A DNA stretch of 64,000 nt. Source: Phascolarctobacterium succinatutens CAG:287 (GTDB lineage: Bacteria > Bacillota > Negativicutes > Acidaminococcales > Acidaminococcaceae). Position 1 is the stretch's first letter. Each line of letters begins with the position of its first letter. Of the stretch, positions 1 to 9,089 are shown piece by piece. The DNA is taken from positions 1-64,000 of the forward strand of contig NZ_FR892810.1 of the NCBI RefSeq assembly GCF_000434895.1, given 5' to 3'. Made by a program: the position numbers and the translations under genes. The notes beneath the pieces were generated by a model that made no database searches, was not told the DNA's origin, and saw only the letters and a list, made by a program, of their open reading frames with translations.

Positions 1-43
1 TTATTATGTATATTTTATCATATTATAGCCTTGTGTGGCTCAA

Positions 44-1354
44 TTACTTATTAAAATAGCTTTCTAACTTTGCAATATACTCTTCTTTGGTCAGGATAGG
101 CTTGAAGTCAGCCAGAATAGCCTTAGCCTCTTTCGCATCATCATACAGCAAATCTATCAGCATCATGGCAAAGGCTTTGGCAGGCAGCAGCACAGCAGCA
201 TTAAAATCTACCATATGGAAGTCAGGTGTATGCAACAGGCCGTCCGTACCACCGATAAACGGATGGATAACAGGCATCAGATGTGATACGTCACCCATAT
301 CGGTGGAGGCGCTGAAATGACCGGCATCCTTTATCTCTACGTCAGGATAAGCAATTTTAGCATTTGCTGCAAACAGCTCGTTCATACGCTTGTTACAGCT
401 CAACGGGAACATGCCGGGCAATGTTTCGATGACAGTTTGGGCACCGACAGCATCACCGCCGGCCTTAAGCGCTGCGTCAACGCGCGTATGGGTAGAATCA
501 ATAGCATCCATGGTTTTCGCACGCACATACAGCTCCAGGCGTACATCATCAGGCACGGAATTTACAAAGTCGCCACCCTTAGTAATAATCGGGTGTACAC
601 GCACTACATCCTGCTCGCGGAAGGTTTCACGCAAAGCGTTGATGCCCATCAGGCCCAGGCAGGCAGCATTCAGCGCGTTGACACCTTCATGCGGAGCGTC
701 GGCTGCATGAGCGGTTTTGCCGATATAGCGCACAGTTTTACCTACAAAGCCGTTGCTGCTTTCACCGATAGAAACCGTAGGCTTCGGCATATTTTTATCG
801 GCATGCATCTGCATAGCCATATCAATATCATCAAAAGCGCCTTCATAAATCAGCTCGCCCTTGCCGCTCATAAAATGCAGCTTGCCGGACTCCACTAACT
901 TTTTGCGGTACGCAATTTCGATATATTCCTCAGCAGGAACACCGAAGAACACAACGTCACCGGCCAGCTCCGGCAGAACGCCGGATTTTACGATGCCGCA
1001 GGCAGCAGCAAGCATGGTGGAAATCTGCAGATTATGGCCACAGGCATGCGCTGCGCCTGTGGCAGGATCAGCCTTCGGGCTTGTCGGACAGCCAACTGCA
1101 TCCAGCTCGCCTAAAACGGCAGCTGTCGGTCCGGGCTTGCCGCCCTTGGCACGTCCCTTAACGCCATTGATTGCCAGGCCGGTTTCCGGCTGCAGGCCCA
1201 GGTCACGCATAAATTCTGCAACCTTGGCAGCGGTTTTGACTTCCTTGAAGCCTAATTCCGGTTCATCGTTGATGCTGGCACAAATAGCCTTTATCTTATC
1301 TGCATATGCGTCAATTGCAGCACACGCTTTTTCTTTTAAAATTTCTTTTGTCAT
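44..1354 (-). CDS. M20 family metallo-amidohydrolase (AbgB-like)
   Basis: Cytoplasmic zinc amidohydrolase of the M20D/AbgB type, which hydrolyses N-acyl amino acids or p-aminobenzoyl-glutamate; the actual substrate cannot be told. The 436-aa protein shows HACGHN at residues 103-108 and PAEE at 140-143, the family's metal and catalytic motifs, plus a later His-rich stretch (STDMGDVSH). The ATG at 1354 is preferred because GGAGG lies about nine bases upstream; a frame-open start 42 bases further up has no such site. It is a single-gene unit with a promoter at 1425-1452. A weak hairpin (AGCC/GGCT, near 28-41) follows the stop. Confidence 0.85.
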   Translation of the reverse strand: MTKEILKEKACAAIDAYADKIKAICASINDEPELGFKEVKTAAKVAEFMRDLGLQPETGLAINGVKGRAKGGKPGPTAAVLGELDAVGCPTSPKADPATGAAHACGHNLQISTMLAAACGIVKSGVLPELAGDVVFFGVPAEEYIEIAYRKKLVESGKLHFMSGKGELIYEGAFDDIDMAMQMHADKNMPKPTVSIGESSNGFVGKTVRYIGKTAHAADAPHEGVNALNAACLGLMGINALRETFREQDVVRVHPIITKGGDFVNSVPDDVRLELYVRAKTMDAIDSTHTRVDAALKAGGDAVGAQTVIETLPGMFPLSCNKRMNELFAANAKIAYPDVEIKDAGHFSASTDMGDVSHLMPVIHPFIGGTDGLLHTPDFHMVDFNAAVLLPAKAFAMMLIDLLYDDAKEAKAILADFKPILTKEEYIAKLESYFNK

Positions 1355-1424
1355 TTTAGTGCGCCTCCAGCGTACCTGTCTTTTCAACAAGTACATAAAT
1401 AAAAATTTTTAAGTATTTACCTAA

Positions 1425-1452
1425 ATTATAGCATAATTATAGGTAAAGTCAA
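1425..1452 (-). promoter_or_regulatory. Promoter of the M20 gene with overlapping palindrome
   Basis: On the minus strand TTGACT (1447-1452) and TATAAT (1425-1430) are separated by 16 bases. An inverted repeat TTTACCTA...TAGGTAAA (1416-1423 and 1440-1447) brackets the -10 and spacer and could be a repressor operator. The rest of the 1355-1724 gap holds the cysE leader and no gene that I can see. Confidence 0.6.
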
Positions 1453-1594
1453 ATCAGGACACTTACAAAAGAAATCATTACCTCATAGTGTGTAATTTGA
1501 TGCATTATTAGCCGTTTTTCAGAATTTTGTCCACTTTATAAGTGCAGAAAAATGTTCACTAGTCATATTTTCGTTAAGTTTTACAGTTTTTCTG

Positions 1595-1624
1595 TTTACT
1601 ATTCACTAATTTCTGTGCTAAAAT
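1595..1624 (+). promoter_or_regulatory. Possible promoter for cysE-gltD
   Basis: TTTACT (1595-1600) and TAAAAT (1619-1624) are separated by 18 bases, about 100 bases upstream of the cysE start. The match is weak. No T-box or S-box consensus was recognised in the leader. Confidence 0.3.
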
Positions 1625-1724
1625 ATAAAAATGGTATTTGTCGGCAGAAAGAGCTTGTCTTAGCGCAGCTAAATGCTGACAACTACAGCACATATTGATA
1701 TAATATAAAGAAAGGAGTCTTGAC

Positions 1725-2417
1725 ATGTTTGCTCAGATGAAAAAAGATATTGATGCCATTATGCTGCGCGACCCGGCCGCAAAAACAAGACTGGAGGCCG
1801 CAATGTGTTATCCCGGGCTACATGCCATCTGGCTCCATCGTATAGCGCATCACTTTTATCTGAAGGGCTGGGTAGTATTCCCACGCCTGCTTAATACATT
1901 TTCCCGCTTTCTTACCGGTATTGACATCCATCCCGGTGCTAAACTGGGCCCTGGTCTTTTCATTGACCACGGTATGGGACTTGTTATCGGTGAAACCGCC
2001 GAGCTTGGCAGCAATGTCACGCTCTATCAAGGCGTTACCCTTGGCGGTACTGGCAAGGAAAAGGGTAAGCGCCATCCCACCATCGGCAATAATGTTGTTG
2101 TTTCCAGCGGTGCGAAGGTGCTCGGTTCCTTCAAGGTAGGCGACAATTCCAAAATTGGCAGCGGCAGCGTAGTTCTTAAAGAGGTTCCGCCCAATTCCGT
2201 CGTTGTTGGTGTACCCGGACGTGTTGTAACACGTAACGGTGTACGTATTGCCTCCAACAATGATGCTGAAAGCATGATTGACCTGAATCATGATAAGCTG
2301 CCCGATCCGGTAGCAGATTATGAAGAGCTGCTCGCCAAGCATATGGAAGAAATCAACGACCGCCTCAAGGAGTTGGAAAATCTTATTTATGATACTCAAA
2401 GTAAGCATTATGACTAA
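1725..2417 (+). CDS. cysE: Serine O-acetyltransferase
   Basis: Transfers acetyl from acetyl-CoA to L-serine, giving O-acetylserine for cysteine synthesis in the cytoplasm. The 230-aa protein is of the short Firmicute/EpsC length: a helical N-terminus followed by left-handed beta-helix hexapeptide repeats from about residue 65, including the conserved IDIHPGA, IDHGMG, VIGETA and TLGGTG segments, then a C-terminal tail rich in acidic and Leu residues. AGGAG lies about seven bases before the ATG. It is followed after 14 bases by the gltD-like gene on the same strand, so the two are probably co-transcribed and link sulfur and nitrogen assimilation. Confidence 0.93.
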   Translation: MFAQMKKDIDAIMLRDPAAKTRLEAAMCYPGLHAIWLHRIAHHFYLKGWVVFPRLLNTFSRFLTGIDIHPGAKLGPGLFIDHGMGLVIGETAELGSNVTLYQGVTLGGTGKEKGKRHPTIGNNVVVSSGAKVLGSFKVGDNSKIGSGSVVLKEVPPNSVVVGVPGRVVTRNGVRIASNNDAESMIDLNHDKLPDPVADYEELLAKHMEEINDRLKELENLIYDTQSKHYD

Positions 2418-2431
2418 AAAGAGGTAGAAAA

Positions 2432-3820
2432 ATGAGCAGAACAATGACCACAGCAGAAGCCATTCAGGAAGCACGCCGCTGCCTGAACTGTGCGCGCCCT
2501 ACATGCCGCACCGGCTGTCCGATTGAAAACAATATTCCCGGCTTTATCCGTGCCTTAAGCGAGGGTAATATCGGCATGGCCTACGAAATCATTTCCGAAC
2601 GCAGTAACCTGCCCGCTATCTGCGGACGTGTCTGCCCGCATGAGCGGCAGTGTGAAGCACATTGCGTGTTGACCAAAAAGAAATGCGGTATTGAAATCGG
2701 CAGCCTGGAAATGTTCGTTGCTGATTTTGCCCATAACAATGATTTAAAGCCTACACAGCCATCAAGCAAGCTGCGCGGTAAGGTTGCCGTAATCGGCTCC
2801 GGTCCGGCAGGTCTTACTGTAGCAGGCGATTTGGCCAAGATGGATTTTGACGTTACTATTTTTGAAGCTCAAAGCGAACCGGGCGGCGTATTGCTCTTCG
2901 GCATTCCGGAATTCCGTCTGCAAAAGGATGTTGTCCGCCGTGAAATCAGCGAGCTGCAGCACATCGGTGTAGAAATACGCACCAAGCAGCTTGCCGGTGT
3001 AGATTTTACCGTTGATGACCTTTTTGCCCAAGGCTACGATGCAATTTTCATGGGCACAGGTACCTCCCTGCCGCGCACGCTGGATATCCCCGGCAAGGAG
3101 CTGTCCGGTATTTTGACAGCCACCTACTTCCTGCGTATGGTTGTATTGGCTGACGGAGGCAAGCTGGATGCCAGCGAAACACTGCTGCACACCGGTGACA
3201 ACGTTATCGTTGTCGGCGCAGGCAACGTTGCTATGGACGCAGCCCGCACCTCTATCCGCCGCGGTGCCAAAAACGTCACCATCGTCTACCACAAAACGGA
3301 AGCTGAAATTTCTGCTTTTCCATCTGAATATGAAGCCGCTGTTGCCGAAGGTGTACAGTTCCGCTTCCTGAAACAGCCTATCGCCTACTTCAACAAAAAG
3401 CAGATGCGCGCCTTAAAGAACATCCGCCGTCAAGCTACGGCAGCGGACGAAACCGAATTGGCCGGTTTATTGCTGCAAAACATCACCAAAACCGAAAACG
3501 GTGAGTTTATTGCAGAAGGCGGTCAGGAGCTTATCCCCTGCGACTGCGTTATCCTCGCAGTAGGCCAGAAACCCGCAGCACGTATTGTTTCCAGTACCAA
3601 AGGTATTCAGATTGATAAGCAGGGCTTTGTTATTACCCGTGACCGTCCCTACGGCATGACCACCCGCGCCGGCGTTTTCAGCAGCGGCGATGTAGTACAC
3701 GGTCCTGCTACCGTCGTATTGGCGATGAAGGAATCGAAGAAGGTAGCTGCAGGCATTGCGCAATATGTTGATGCCAAAAAGCTGCTGGAAGACTGCACTA
3801 TGGATTCCACAACACTGTAA
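2432..3820 (+). CDS. gltD: NADPH-dependent glutamate synthase small-subunit-like flavoprotein (GltD/NfnB type)
   Basis: A 462-aa FAD/NAD(P)H oxidoreductase with an N-terminal iron-sulfur domain. Cysteines at 17, 20, 25, 29 and at 64, 68, 74, 78 fit two [4Fe-4S] clusters. The FAD dinucleotide fold GSGPAG is at 122-127, a second Rossmann motif (GAGNVAMD) lies in the middle, and a C-terminal SSGDVV FAD contact follows. The family passes electrons from NADPH to a glutamate synthase large subunit or, as NfnB, works in electron bifurcation. No gltB or nfnA partner is adjacent, so which reaction it serves is open. It is followed by a strong terminator. Confidence 0.85.
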   Translation: MSRTMTTAEAIQEARRCLNCARPTCRTGCPIENNIPGFIRALSEGNIGMAYEIISERSNLPAICGRVCPHERQCEAHCVLTKKKCGIEIGSLEMFVADFAHNNDLKPTQPSSKLRGKVAVIGSGPAGLTVAGDLAKMDFDVTIFEAQSEPGGVLLFGIPEFRLQKDVVRREISELQHIGVEIRTKQLAGVDFTVDDLFAQGYDAIFMGTGTSLPRTLDIPGKELSGILTATYFLRMVVLADGGKLDASETLLHTGDNVIVVGAGNVAMDAARTSIRRGAKNVTIVYHKTEAEISAFPSEYEAAVAEGVQFRFLKQPIAYFNKKQMRALKNIRRQATAADETELAGLLLQNITKTENGEFIAEGGQELIPCDCVILAVGQKPAARIVSSTKGIQIDKQGFVITRDRPYGMTTRAGVFSSGDVVHGPATVVLAMKESKKVAAGIAQYVDAKKLLEDCTMDSTTL

Positions 3821-3837
3821 TACTTATTTTTGCATAC

Positions 3838-3880
3838 AAAAACCGTCATTTCCCCAACAAGCTGAGGAAATGACGGTTTT
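3838..3880. terminator. Bidirectional terminator between gltD and pdxK
   Basis: A 15-bp near-perfect stem (AAAACCGTCATTTCC paired with GGAAATGACGGTTTT) with a 12-base loop sits between the convergent gltD-like and pdxK genes. A and T runs on the two sides let it serve both strands. Confidence 0.85.
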
Positions 3881-3887
3881 CTTTACT

Positions 3888-4700
3888 TTATTCGCTGTAT
3901 TTTCTATATGCGGTGTGGTTGGTGCAGCCGACAATGTTATTGATAGCAAAGCCATGCTTGAGCGCAGCAGTGACAAATTTCTTTGCCTGCAGCACAGCTT
4001 CCTTCATGCTCAGGCCGTCTGCCAAACCTGCAGTGATTGCTGCCGAGAAGGTGCAGCCTGCGCCATGGTTGTAGGAAGGATAAATCTTCGGCACAGCCAT
4101 TTCTGTGAATTCCTTGCCATCGTAGAAAATATCAATAGCGGAATTATCGCTCAGACGCTCGCCGCCCTTGATAACAACGCTCTTCGCACCGGCAGCAACA
4201 ATTTTCACTGCTGCTTCCTTAATCTGCTCTACGGTAGTAACCTCCGGCATATCCGCAAGATAAGCAGCCTCCACGGTATTCGGGGTAATAACATCGCAGC
4301 GCGGCATCAGCAGCTTTTTGATAGCTTCTGCCGCATCCGGCACCAAAATCAAATCGCAGCCCTTGCAGACCATAACCGGGTCAATAACCACGTTCTGCAA
4401 AGCGTACTTATCAATCGTCGCCGCAACCAGCTCTACCAGCCCAGCACTGCCCAGCATACCGGTCTTCATCGCATTGATGCCAACACCTTCAATCGCTGTC
4501 ACCAGCTGCTTTTCCACCAAATCCAAAGGCAGAGGGAATACGCTGTGTTCCCAGGTAGTCGGGTGCATTGTTACAATGCAGGTCAAAGCAGGCATACCAA
4601 AAACGCCCAGCTCCTCCATAGTTTTAATATCTGCTTCCATACCGGCACCGCCGCTTGTATCGCTGCCGGCAATAGTCAATGCTTTATTCATCAAGGTCAT
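3888..4700 (-). CDS. pdxK: Pyridoxal/pyridoxine kinase, ThiD-like
   Basis: Cytoplasmic ribokinase-fold kinase that phosphorylates vitamin B6 aldehydes or alcohols. The 270-aa protein follows the Bacillus PdxK pattern closely: GSDTSGGAG at 12-20, TMHPTTWEH around 45, DPVMVCKG with lid Cys112, and HGAGC with Cys216 near the C-terminus. The paired cysteines are the hallmark of the CC-type PdxK rather than of true ThiD. The ATG at 4700 is chosen because GAAGGAG lies upstream; an upstream in-frame extension of 23 codons lacks a site. A -10-like TATAAT is at 4734-4739. HMP-phosphate kinase activity remains possible. Confidence 0.85.
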   Translation of the reverse strand: MTLMNKALTIAGSDTSGGAGMEADIKTMEELGVFGMPALTCIVTMHPTTWEHSVFPLPLDLVEKQLVTAIEGVGINAMKTGMLGSAGLVELVAATIDKYALQNVVIDPVMVCKGCDLILVPDAAEAIKKLLMPRCDVITPNTVEAAYLADMPEVTTVEQIKEAAVKIVAAGAKSVVIKGGERLSDNSAIDIFYDGKEFTEMAVPKIYPSYNHGAGCTFSAAITAGLADGLSMKEAVLQAKKFVTAALKHGFAINNIVGCTNHTAYRKYSE

Positions 4701-4836
4701 AAAGACACACTCCTTCACTTTAATAATGTAATCATTATAACCTATCGACTGGCATCTGAATAAGCTCAATTTATGGATATTTAATATGGTCAGTTCAGAC
4801 TATCGTTTATAAAAGAGCAAAACTGGCGCAAACCTT

Positions 4837-6699
4837 TTAGAAGGTATAAGTGTAGGTCACATGCACCATGCGCGGCAGGCAGTAATACTTGGTAGTAGCG
4901 CCAGGATTGCTTACGATATCATCTCGGTCGAAAATATTCTCCACGCCAAGCTCTACGCTACTGCTCTTGTCGAGCTTATAGCCGGCAATAAAGTTTACCG
5001 GCAGCAAATCGCCCCAACCGCTGGCTCTATCCGTAGTAAACATGCCTGTCAGCGCAGCATTGAACTTAGCATCATGGTATTTAATACTTGCATTGTATTG
5101 CTCGCGTGCAAATTTACGCTCCCATACGCCTTTTTTATTTTTGCCCATAGGATTGCAGAAATTAGCGCCCAGAGAATAGCTGTATTTGCTACCGAAATCC
5201 TTCTCATAGGTCATTTCCAGACCTTTATTTTTAAAGGACATATTACGTGTCACAGACGGATTGGAGCTGGTTCCCCTGCCTTCGTACTCAATAGTATCCA
5301 AATCCATATAATACAAAGCAGCTTTGAACATGCTTGTATTAGATGCCTTTTTGTAACCGAACTCATAGGTCCAACCTTCTTCAGGCTCCAGAAATGGATT
5401 AGCCGCAACGTTGGTACCGCCGCCGCCGTAAATTTGGGTAAATGTAGGCATCTTAAAAGATTTTGCCGCATTTGCATATAAGCTGCTGTTATTATCCAGC
5501 TTCTTCAGCAAAGCAAACTGCGGTGTAAAGGCATCATAACGCTTATTGGCCTCTACAACAGTTTCACGGGCACCTACGGTAGCAGTATAGCCTGCGCCAA
5601 GATCCTTAGAAAGCTGTGCAAACACAGCATAATTTGTTCTGAATTCATTAATCTTCGTACCGGGTTTAATGTTTTTTGCTACGGTAATATCATTTTTATA
5701 GGAATCACGGGAAACCGTCGTACCAACAATAACATCACCGAATTTACCGGTAATCTGCTTTTGCAAATCAAGGCCTATGGTATCAAAGCGTAAATGATCG
5801 GACTTGGTCCATTTAGAGCCGGTAACATTGTAGGTCTGATTTCTGCGATTGCTGCGGTTATAAAACAAATTGGCACTCACGCTGTCATCCTTATATTGCA
5901 AGCGTGAAAAATCATCAATGTAGTGGTAATTCGCATCCTCGGTAAGCTTGCTCCAGGTTTTTTCAAACTGATCATAGGAATACTTGCTGTCGTTATGCTG
6001 GTGCGAGAAGCTCCAGTTATCATCAAACTTATAGCTGGCGGTAAAGGACTTTTTGTTTAAATCGTTAATCTGCTTATAGTTACTGCTATAACCCTTCATC
6101 GGGTCGCTCTGCTCCAGCGCCACTGCCAAATTCAGCTTATCGGCATTCAATGTCAGCGCTGCCTTTTCCCTGCCGTATTCGCCCTTAGTCAGTGACAAAG
6201 TGTTAGGCATCTTCTTTTTCGTGATGATATTGATAACACCGGTAGAAGCCTCGGAACCGTAAAGAGTAGAAGCAGCGCCCTTAACTATTTCTACGCGTGC
6301 AATAGATTCCACAGGAATAGAGTCCAGATAATAGCTTTCATTGATGTTGGCAGGCATGCCGTCAATCATCACCACGGTACCCTTGTTAGCACCACGCATC
6401 AGGATTTTGGCATTCATACCGCCAAGGGACTGGCTGCCGCCATAGGAGTAGGTAGTTACGCCGCTTTGCAGACGCAAAGCATCAAAAAGATTAGCAGCGC
6501 CTGTTTCAACAAGCTGCTTTTGGGAAACGGTAGTAACGGAAGCAGGCGTATCTACATCACGCTTGCTTTCGCGCTGCGCGGTAACAACCATGGTGTCAAG
6601 ATTGTATGTCTGCAGGCTGTCGGCAAAAGCCGGAGCCGCAAGAGATATATTAGCAGCCAGCATTGTGGCTGCCAGTAAAAACTGGGTATTTTTTCTCAT
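4837..6699 (-). CDS. TonB-dependent outer membrane receptor (CirA/BtuB-like)
   Basis: Outer-membrane 22-strand barrel with plug, importing a scarce ligand (siderophore, haem or cobalamin) using TonB energy. The 620-aa protein starts with a signal peptide (to about residue 26, ending APAFA), then a TonB-box-like stretch DTMVVTAQR, a plug domain (SVTTVSQKQL, MRGANKGTVVMIDG, GSEASTGVINIITKK) and a long Tyr/Asn-rich barrel ending in aromatic alternation TYTYTF. The ligand cannot be assigned; no ABC importer is adjacent. It has its own promoter at 6745-6773. No clear Fur box or cobalamin riboswitch was recognised in the leader. Confidence 0.88.
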   Translation of the reverse strand: MRKNTQFLLAATMLAANISLAAPAFADSLQTYNLDTMVVTAQRESKRDVDTPASVTTVSQKQLVETGAANLFDALRLQSGVTTYSYGGSQSLGGMNAKILMRGANKGTVVMIDGMPANINESYYLDSIPVESIARVEIVKGAASTLYGSEASTGVINIITKKKMPNTLSLTKGEYGREKAALTLNADKLNLAVALEQSDPMKGYSSNYKQINDLNKKSFTASYKFDDNWSFSHQHNDSKYSYDQFEKTWSKLTEDANYHYIDDFSRLQYKDDSVSANLFYNRSNRRNQTYNVTGSKWTKSDHLRFDTIGLDLQKQITGKFGDVIVGTTVSRDSYKNDITVAKNIKPGTKINEFRTNYAVFAQLSKDLGAGYTATVGARETVVEANKRYDAFTPQFALLKKLDNNSSLYANAAKSFKMPTFTQIYGGGGTNVAANPFLEPEEGWTYEFGYKKASNTSMFKAALYYMDLDTIEYEGRGTSSNPSVTRNMSFKNKGLEMTYEKDFGSKYSYSLGANFCNPMGKNKKGVWERKFAREQYNASIKYHDAKFNAALTGMFTTDRASGWGDLLPVNFIAGYKLDKSSSVELGVENIFDRDDIVSNPGATTKYYCLPRMVHVTYTYTF

Positions 6700-6744
6700 A
6701 TATATTCATCCTCTCATGTGCATAAAACATCTGCCAAATATAGA

Positions 6745-6773
6745 TTTATAGCACTTTTAAGGATGGTTGTCAA
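6745..6773 (-). promoter_or_regulatory. Promoter of the TonB-dependent receptor
   Basis: On the minus strand a consensus TTGACA (6768-6773) and TATAAA (6745-6750) are 17 bases apart, about 45 bases upstream of the start codon. Confidence 0.7.
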
Positions 6774-6821
6774 TAGGGTTTTAATATGAGAAGTGCCGCA
6801 GAAATAATAAAAACATATCTA

Positions 6822-6849
6822 TTAATGCTTTTATTATAAAAAGCATTAA
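6822..6849 (-). terminator. Possible terminator after the epimerase gene
   Basis: An 11-bp perfect but AT-rich stem (TTAATGCTTTT with AAAAGCATTAA) lies 35 bases past the epimerase stop. It lacks a clean T run on the minus strand, so it is weak as a terminator. Confidence 0.4.
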
Positions 6850-6883
6850 CGATTCGTTCTTTTGTGCTTAATATATTTCAATG

Positions 6884-7834
6884 CTACACTATATCTCTAA
6901 AATATTGGATTGTTTTTTCCAATCCTACTTCCAAATCAACTTTTGGTTTCCATTTTAAAACATTCATAGCTAAAGAAATATCTGGACAACGTCTTTTAGG
7001 ATCATCTTTTGGCAAAGCCTTATAAGAAAAATCAGAACTATTTTCACAATACAATCTGATTAAACTAGCAACATCAAAAATTGTTCTTTCATCAGGATTC
7101 CCTAAATTAACAGGTCCTTGAAATGAATCTTCCGTTGACATCATTTTTAATAAACCATCCACCAAGTCATCAATATAGCAAAAACTTCTAGTTTGTTCTC
7201 CTCTTCCATATATAGTTAAGTTCTCTCCCCTTAACGCCTGAACTATAAAATTAGAAATAACTCTACCATCATCAGCAGACATAAATGGGCCATACGTATT
7301 AAATATTCTTACAACCTTTACCAAAGAACCATATTTCCTCGCATAATCAAAAATCAAGGACTCAGCACATCTTTTCCCTTCATCGTAACATGATCTGATA
7401 CCTGTACAATTAACGTTTCCCAAGTAATTCTCTTTTTGTGGAAAAATTAACGGATCTCCGTAAACTTCGCTTGTACTAGCCTGTAAAAACTTTGCATGAT
7501 TTTTTCGTGCCAAATTCAATAAATTCAATACACATATCGTGTTTACTTTAGTAGTATATATTGGATCTTCTTGATATTTCAATGGAGCTGCTGGACACGC
7601 AAGGTTATAAATCTCATCGATTTTATATGAAGAATCCAAAACATCTAATATATCCAATATATCTCCATTTACTATATTAAATCTCTCAGTTTCTAACAAT
7701 ACTCTTACATTATTTATATTTCCAGTCGTAAGATTATCAAAACATATTACGTGGTTCTGTAAATTATCTAGCAGTCGACGGCATAAATTGGAACCAATAA
7801 ATCCAGCTCCTCCCGTAACCAAAATAGTACTCAT
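6884..7834 (-). CDS. NAD-dependent epimerase/dehydratase, UDP-glucuronate decarboxylase-like
   Basis: Short-chain dehydrogenase acting on a nucleotide sugar. Of 316 aa; in the 317-aa reading from the first of two ATGs the motifs are GGAGFIGS at 9-16, STSEVYGDP at 121-129 and the catalytic YDEGK at 151-155, followed by RIFNTYGP and GEQTRSF. This pattern is closest to UDP-glucuronate decarboxylases (UDP-xylose synthases). Two ATGs are adjacent after AGGAGG; the second, at 7834, has the better spacing. It is the last gene of the AT-rich operon and probably supplies a sugar donor for the glycosyltransferase two genes upstream. An epimerase on another UDP sugar is the main alternative. Confidence 0.8.
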   Translation of the reverse strand: MSTILVTGGAGFIGSNLCRRLLDNLQNHVICFDNLTTGNINNVRVLLETERFNIVNGDILDILDVLDSSYKIDEIYNLACPAAPLKYQEDPIYTTKVNTICVLNLLNLARKNHAKFLQASTSEVYGDPLIFPQKENYLGNVNCTGIRSCYDEGKRCAESLIFDYARKYGSLVKVVRIFNTYGPFMSADDGRVISNFIVQALRGENLTIYGRGEQTRSFCYIDDLVDGLLKMMSTEDSFQGPVNLGNPDERTIFDVASLIRLYCENSSDFSYKALPKDDPKRRCPDISLAMNVLKWKPKVDLEVGLEKTIQYFRDIV

Positions 7835-7889
7835 CATTTCCTCCTAAAAACCAAACGCAGCAAATCGTCGTTGATAGTAATCATAAAAA

Positions 7890-9089
7890 TCAAAGCACTA
7901 TACGATTAAAACGAGCTTCATTCGAAAGGCTAGTACGTAAAGCTTTACTACAATAAAACGGATCCAGGTTATATTCTTTCAAAATTTTATCTAATGAATA
8001 AAAATAATTAATAACAGTTTCAAATGACGGGACATCACAATCCAAACGATTTCCTTTATCAAGGTGTAACACATTTGCACTAGAAACAATACCTTGAGAA
8101 GCAAGGTATTGATTAAATTTAAGCAAATTTCCAATAGGTTCTAAACCTAAAACAAAATTAGTCCAAGAATTACCATAGCCAAATACATCAACACCTTTTT
8201 TTAAAGCATCTAAGATATGATTAAATCCGATGTTCTTTTTTCCTGGACAATATTTTGCAAAATCATCTTCATTCCCAAGCTCAAAATTAAATACTATTTT
8301 TTCAATTCCGGCTTCCTTAAAGTCTTCTAGTATGTCTAAATCATTGGGCGGCATACAAACTGCTATAATACCTTCAGTAGACTTTTTCTCTACTAATGGC
8401 TTTATTGCCCTAACAATATCACAATAAATGTGAGCTTGCATATCTAACACTTGATCAGATAAGTCTCCAGAAATCAGAATCACATGCATATGTTCATCAT
8501 AACATTTTGACTTAATAGCCGCTTTGACTGATTTCGTGAGATAATTTAGATATGTATCCTTATTTTCATTCCAAAAATCGGGAGAAGAAACCTGATATGC
8601 CGTAAAAATACTTGCTTTGTTTTCACCAGCAACAGTGTTTGCACCACAGAAAAGACAACCTGCAGAAATATTGCATCCTTTCCAAGGAATTATGTTCAAT
8701 TCATCCAAACCACAAGCAGATACAAAATCCTTTGCAACTAAATCTTCTTCTAATTTATAAGAATAGTAGTCAGGTTCTTCAATAAAAGAGATTGAAATAT
8801 CTTCAACTTTTCTATTATCAACAGTCGCAAATAATTCCCCATTTTTGCAATCAACCACTACTGGTTTTAACTTTCCAGGAGCCACACAAGAAGATACTGT
8901 TTCAAATCCATCCGAATGACGTATCAATAATTCTTGAGGACGGAAGTTATCTGCTCCTACCGGAGCATTGTATACCAAATTCTGAATCTTGGCATTTGTC
9001 TTACGTGCATATAAAAGAGCTTCATCAGTAAATTGTACCCCATGCGTTAATATCATAGCTTTTAAAAAAGTTTCAGGCATTATCATCAT
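7890..9089 (-). CDS. Radical-SAM-like protein with CX5CX2C motif
   Basis: A 399-aa protein with no family name I can give. Residues 139-148 hold three cysteines spaced CX5CX2C, followed by a (beta/alpha)-type alternation with ISGDLS where radical SAM enzymes carry their GGE-like segment, and a later GYGNSWTNFVLGLEP strand reminiscent of the BioB-like barrel. Canonical radical SAM proteins use CX3CX2C; CX5CX2C is known for a few, such as HmdB. The N-terminal 120 residues are an additional beta-rich domain. GGAG precedes the ATG, which overlaps the end of the glycosyltransferase gene, so the two are translationally linked. Function is unknown; a C-H modification of the operon's product is an inference. 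Confidence 0.6.
   Translation of the reverse strand: MMIMPETFLKAMILTHGVQFTDEALLYARKTNAKIQNLVYNAPVGADNFRPQELLIRHSDGFETVSSCVAPGKLKPVVVDCKNGELFATVDNRKVEDISISFIEEPDYYSYKLEEDLVAKDFVSACGLDELNIIPWKGCNISAGCLFCGANTVAGENKASIFTAYQVSSPDFWNENKDTYLNYLTKSVKAAIKSKCYDEHMHVILISGDLSDQVLDMQAHIYCDIVRAIKPLVEKKSTEGIIAVCMPPNDLDILEDFKEAGIEKIVFNFELGNEDDFAKYCPGKKNIGFNHILDALKKGVDVFGYGNSWTNFVLGLEPIGNLLKFNQYLASQGIVSSANVLHLDKGNRLDCDVPSFETVINYFYSLDKILKEYNLDPFYCSKALRTSLSNEARFNRIVL

Noticed and set aside
1450..1724. T-box or other riboswitch before cysE
   Set aside because: No T-box consensus, specifier stem or antiterminator could be traced.
3756..4763. Plus-strand open frame of 335 codons over pdxK
   Set aside because: Shadow of pdxK, running through the strong terminator; no start signal.
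6700..6883. Cobalamin riboswitch or Fur box before the TonB-dependent receptor
   Set aside because: No B12-box and no convincing 19-bp Fur palindrome in the leader.
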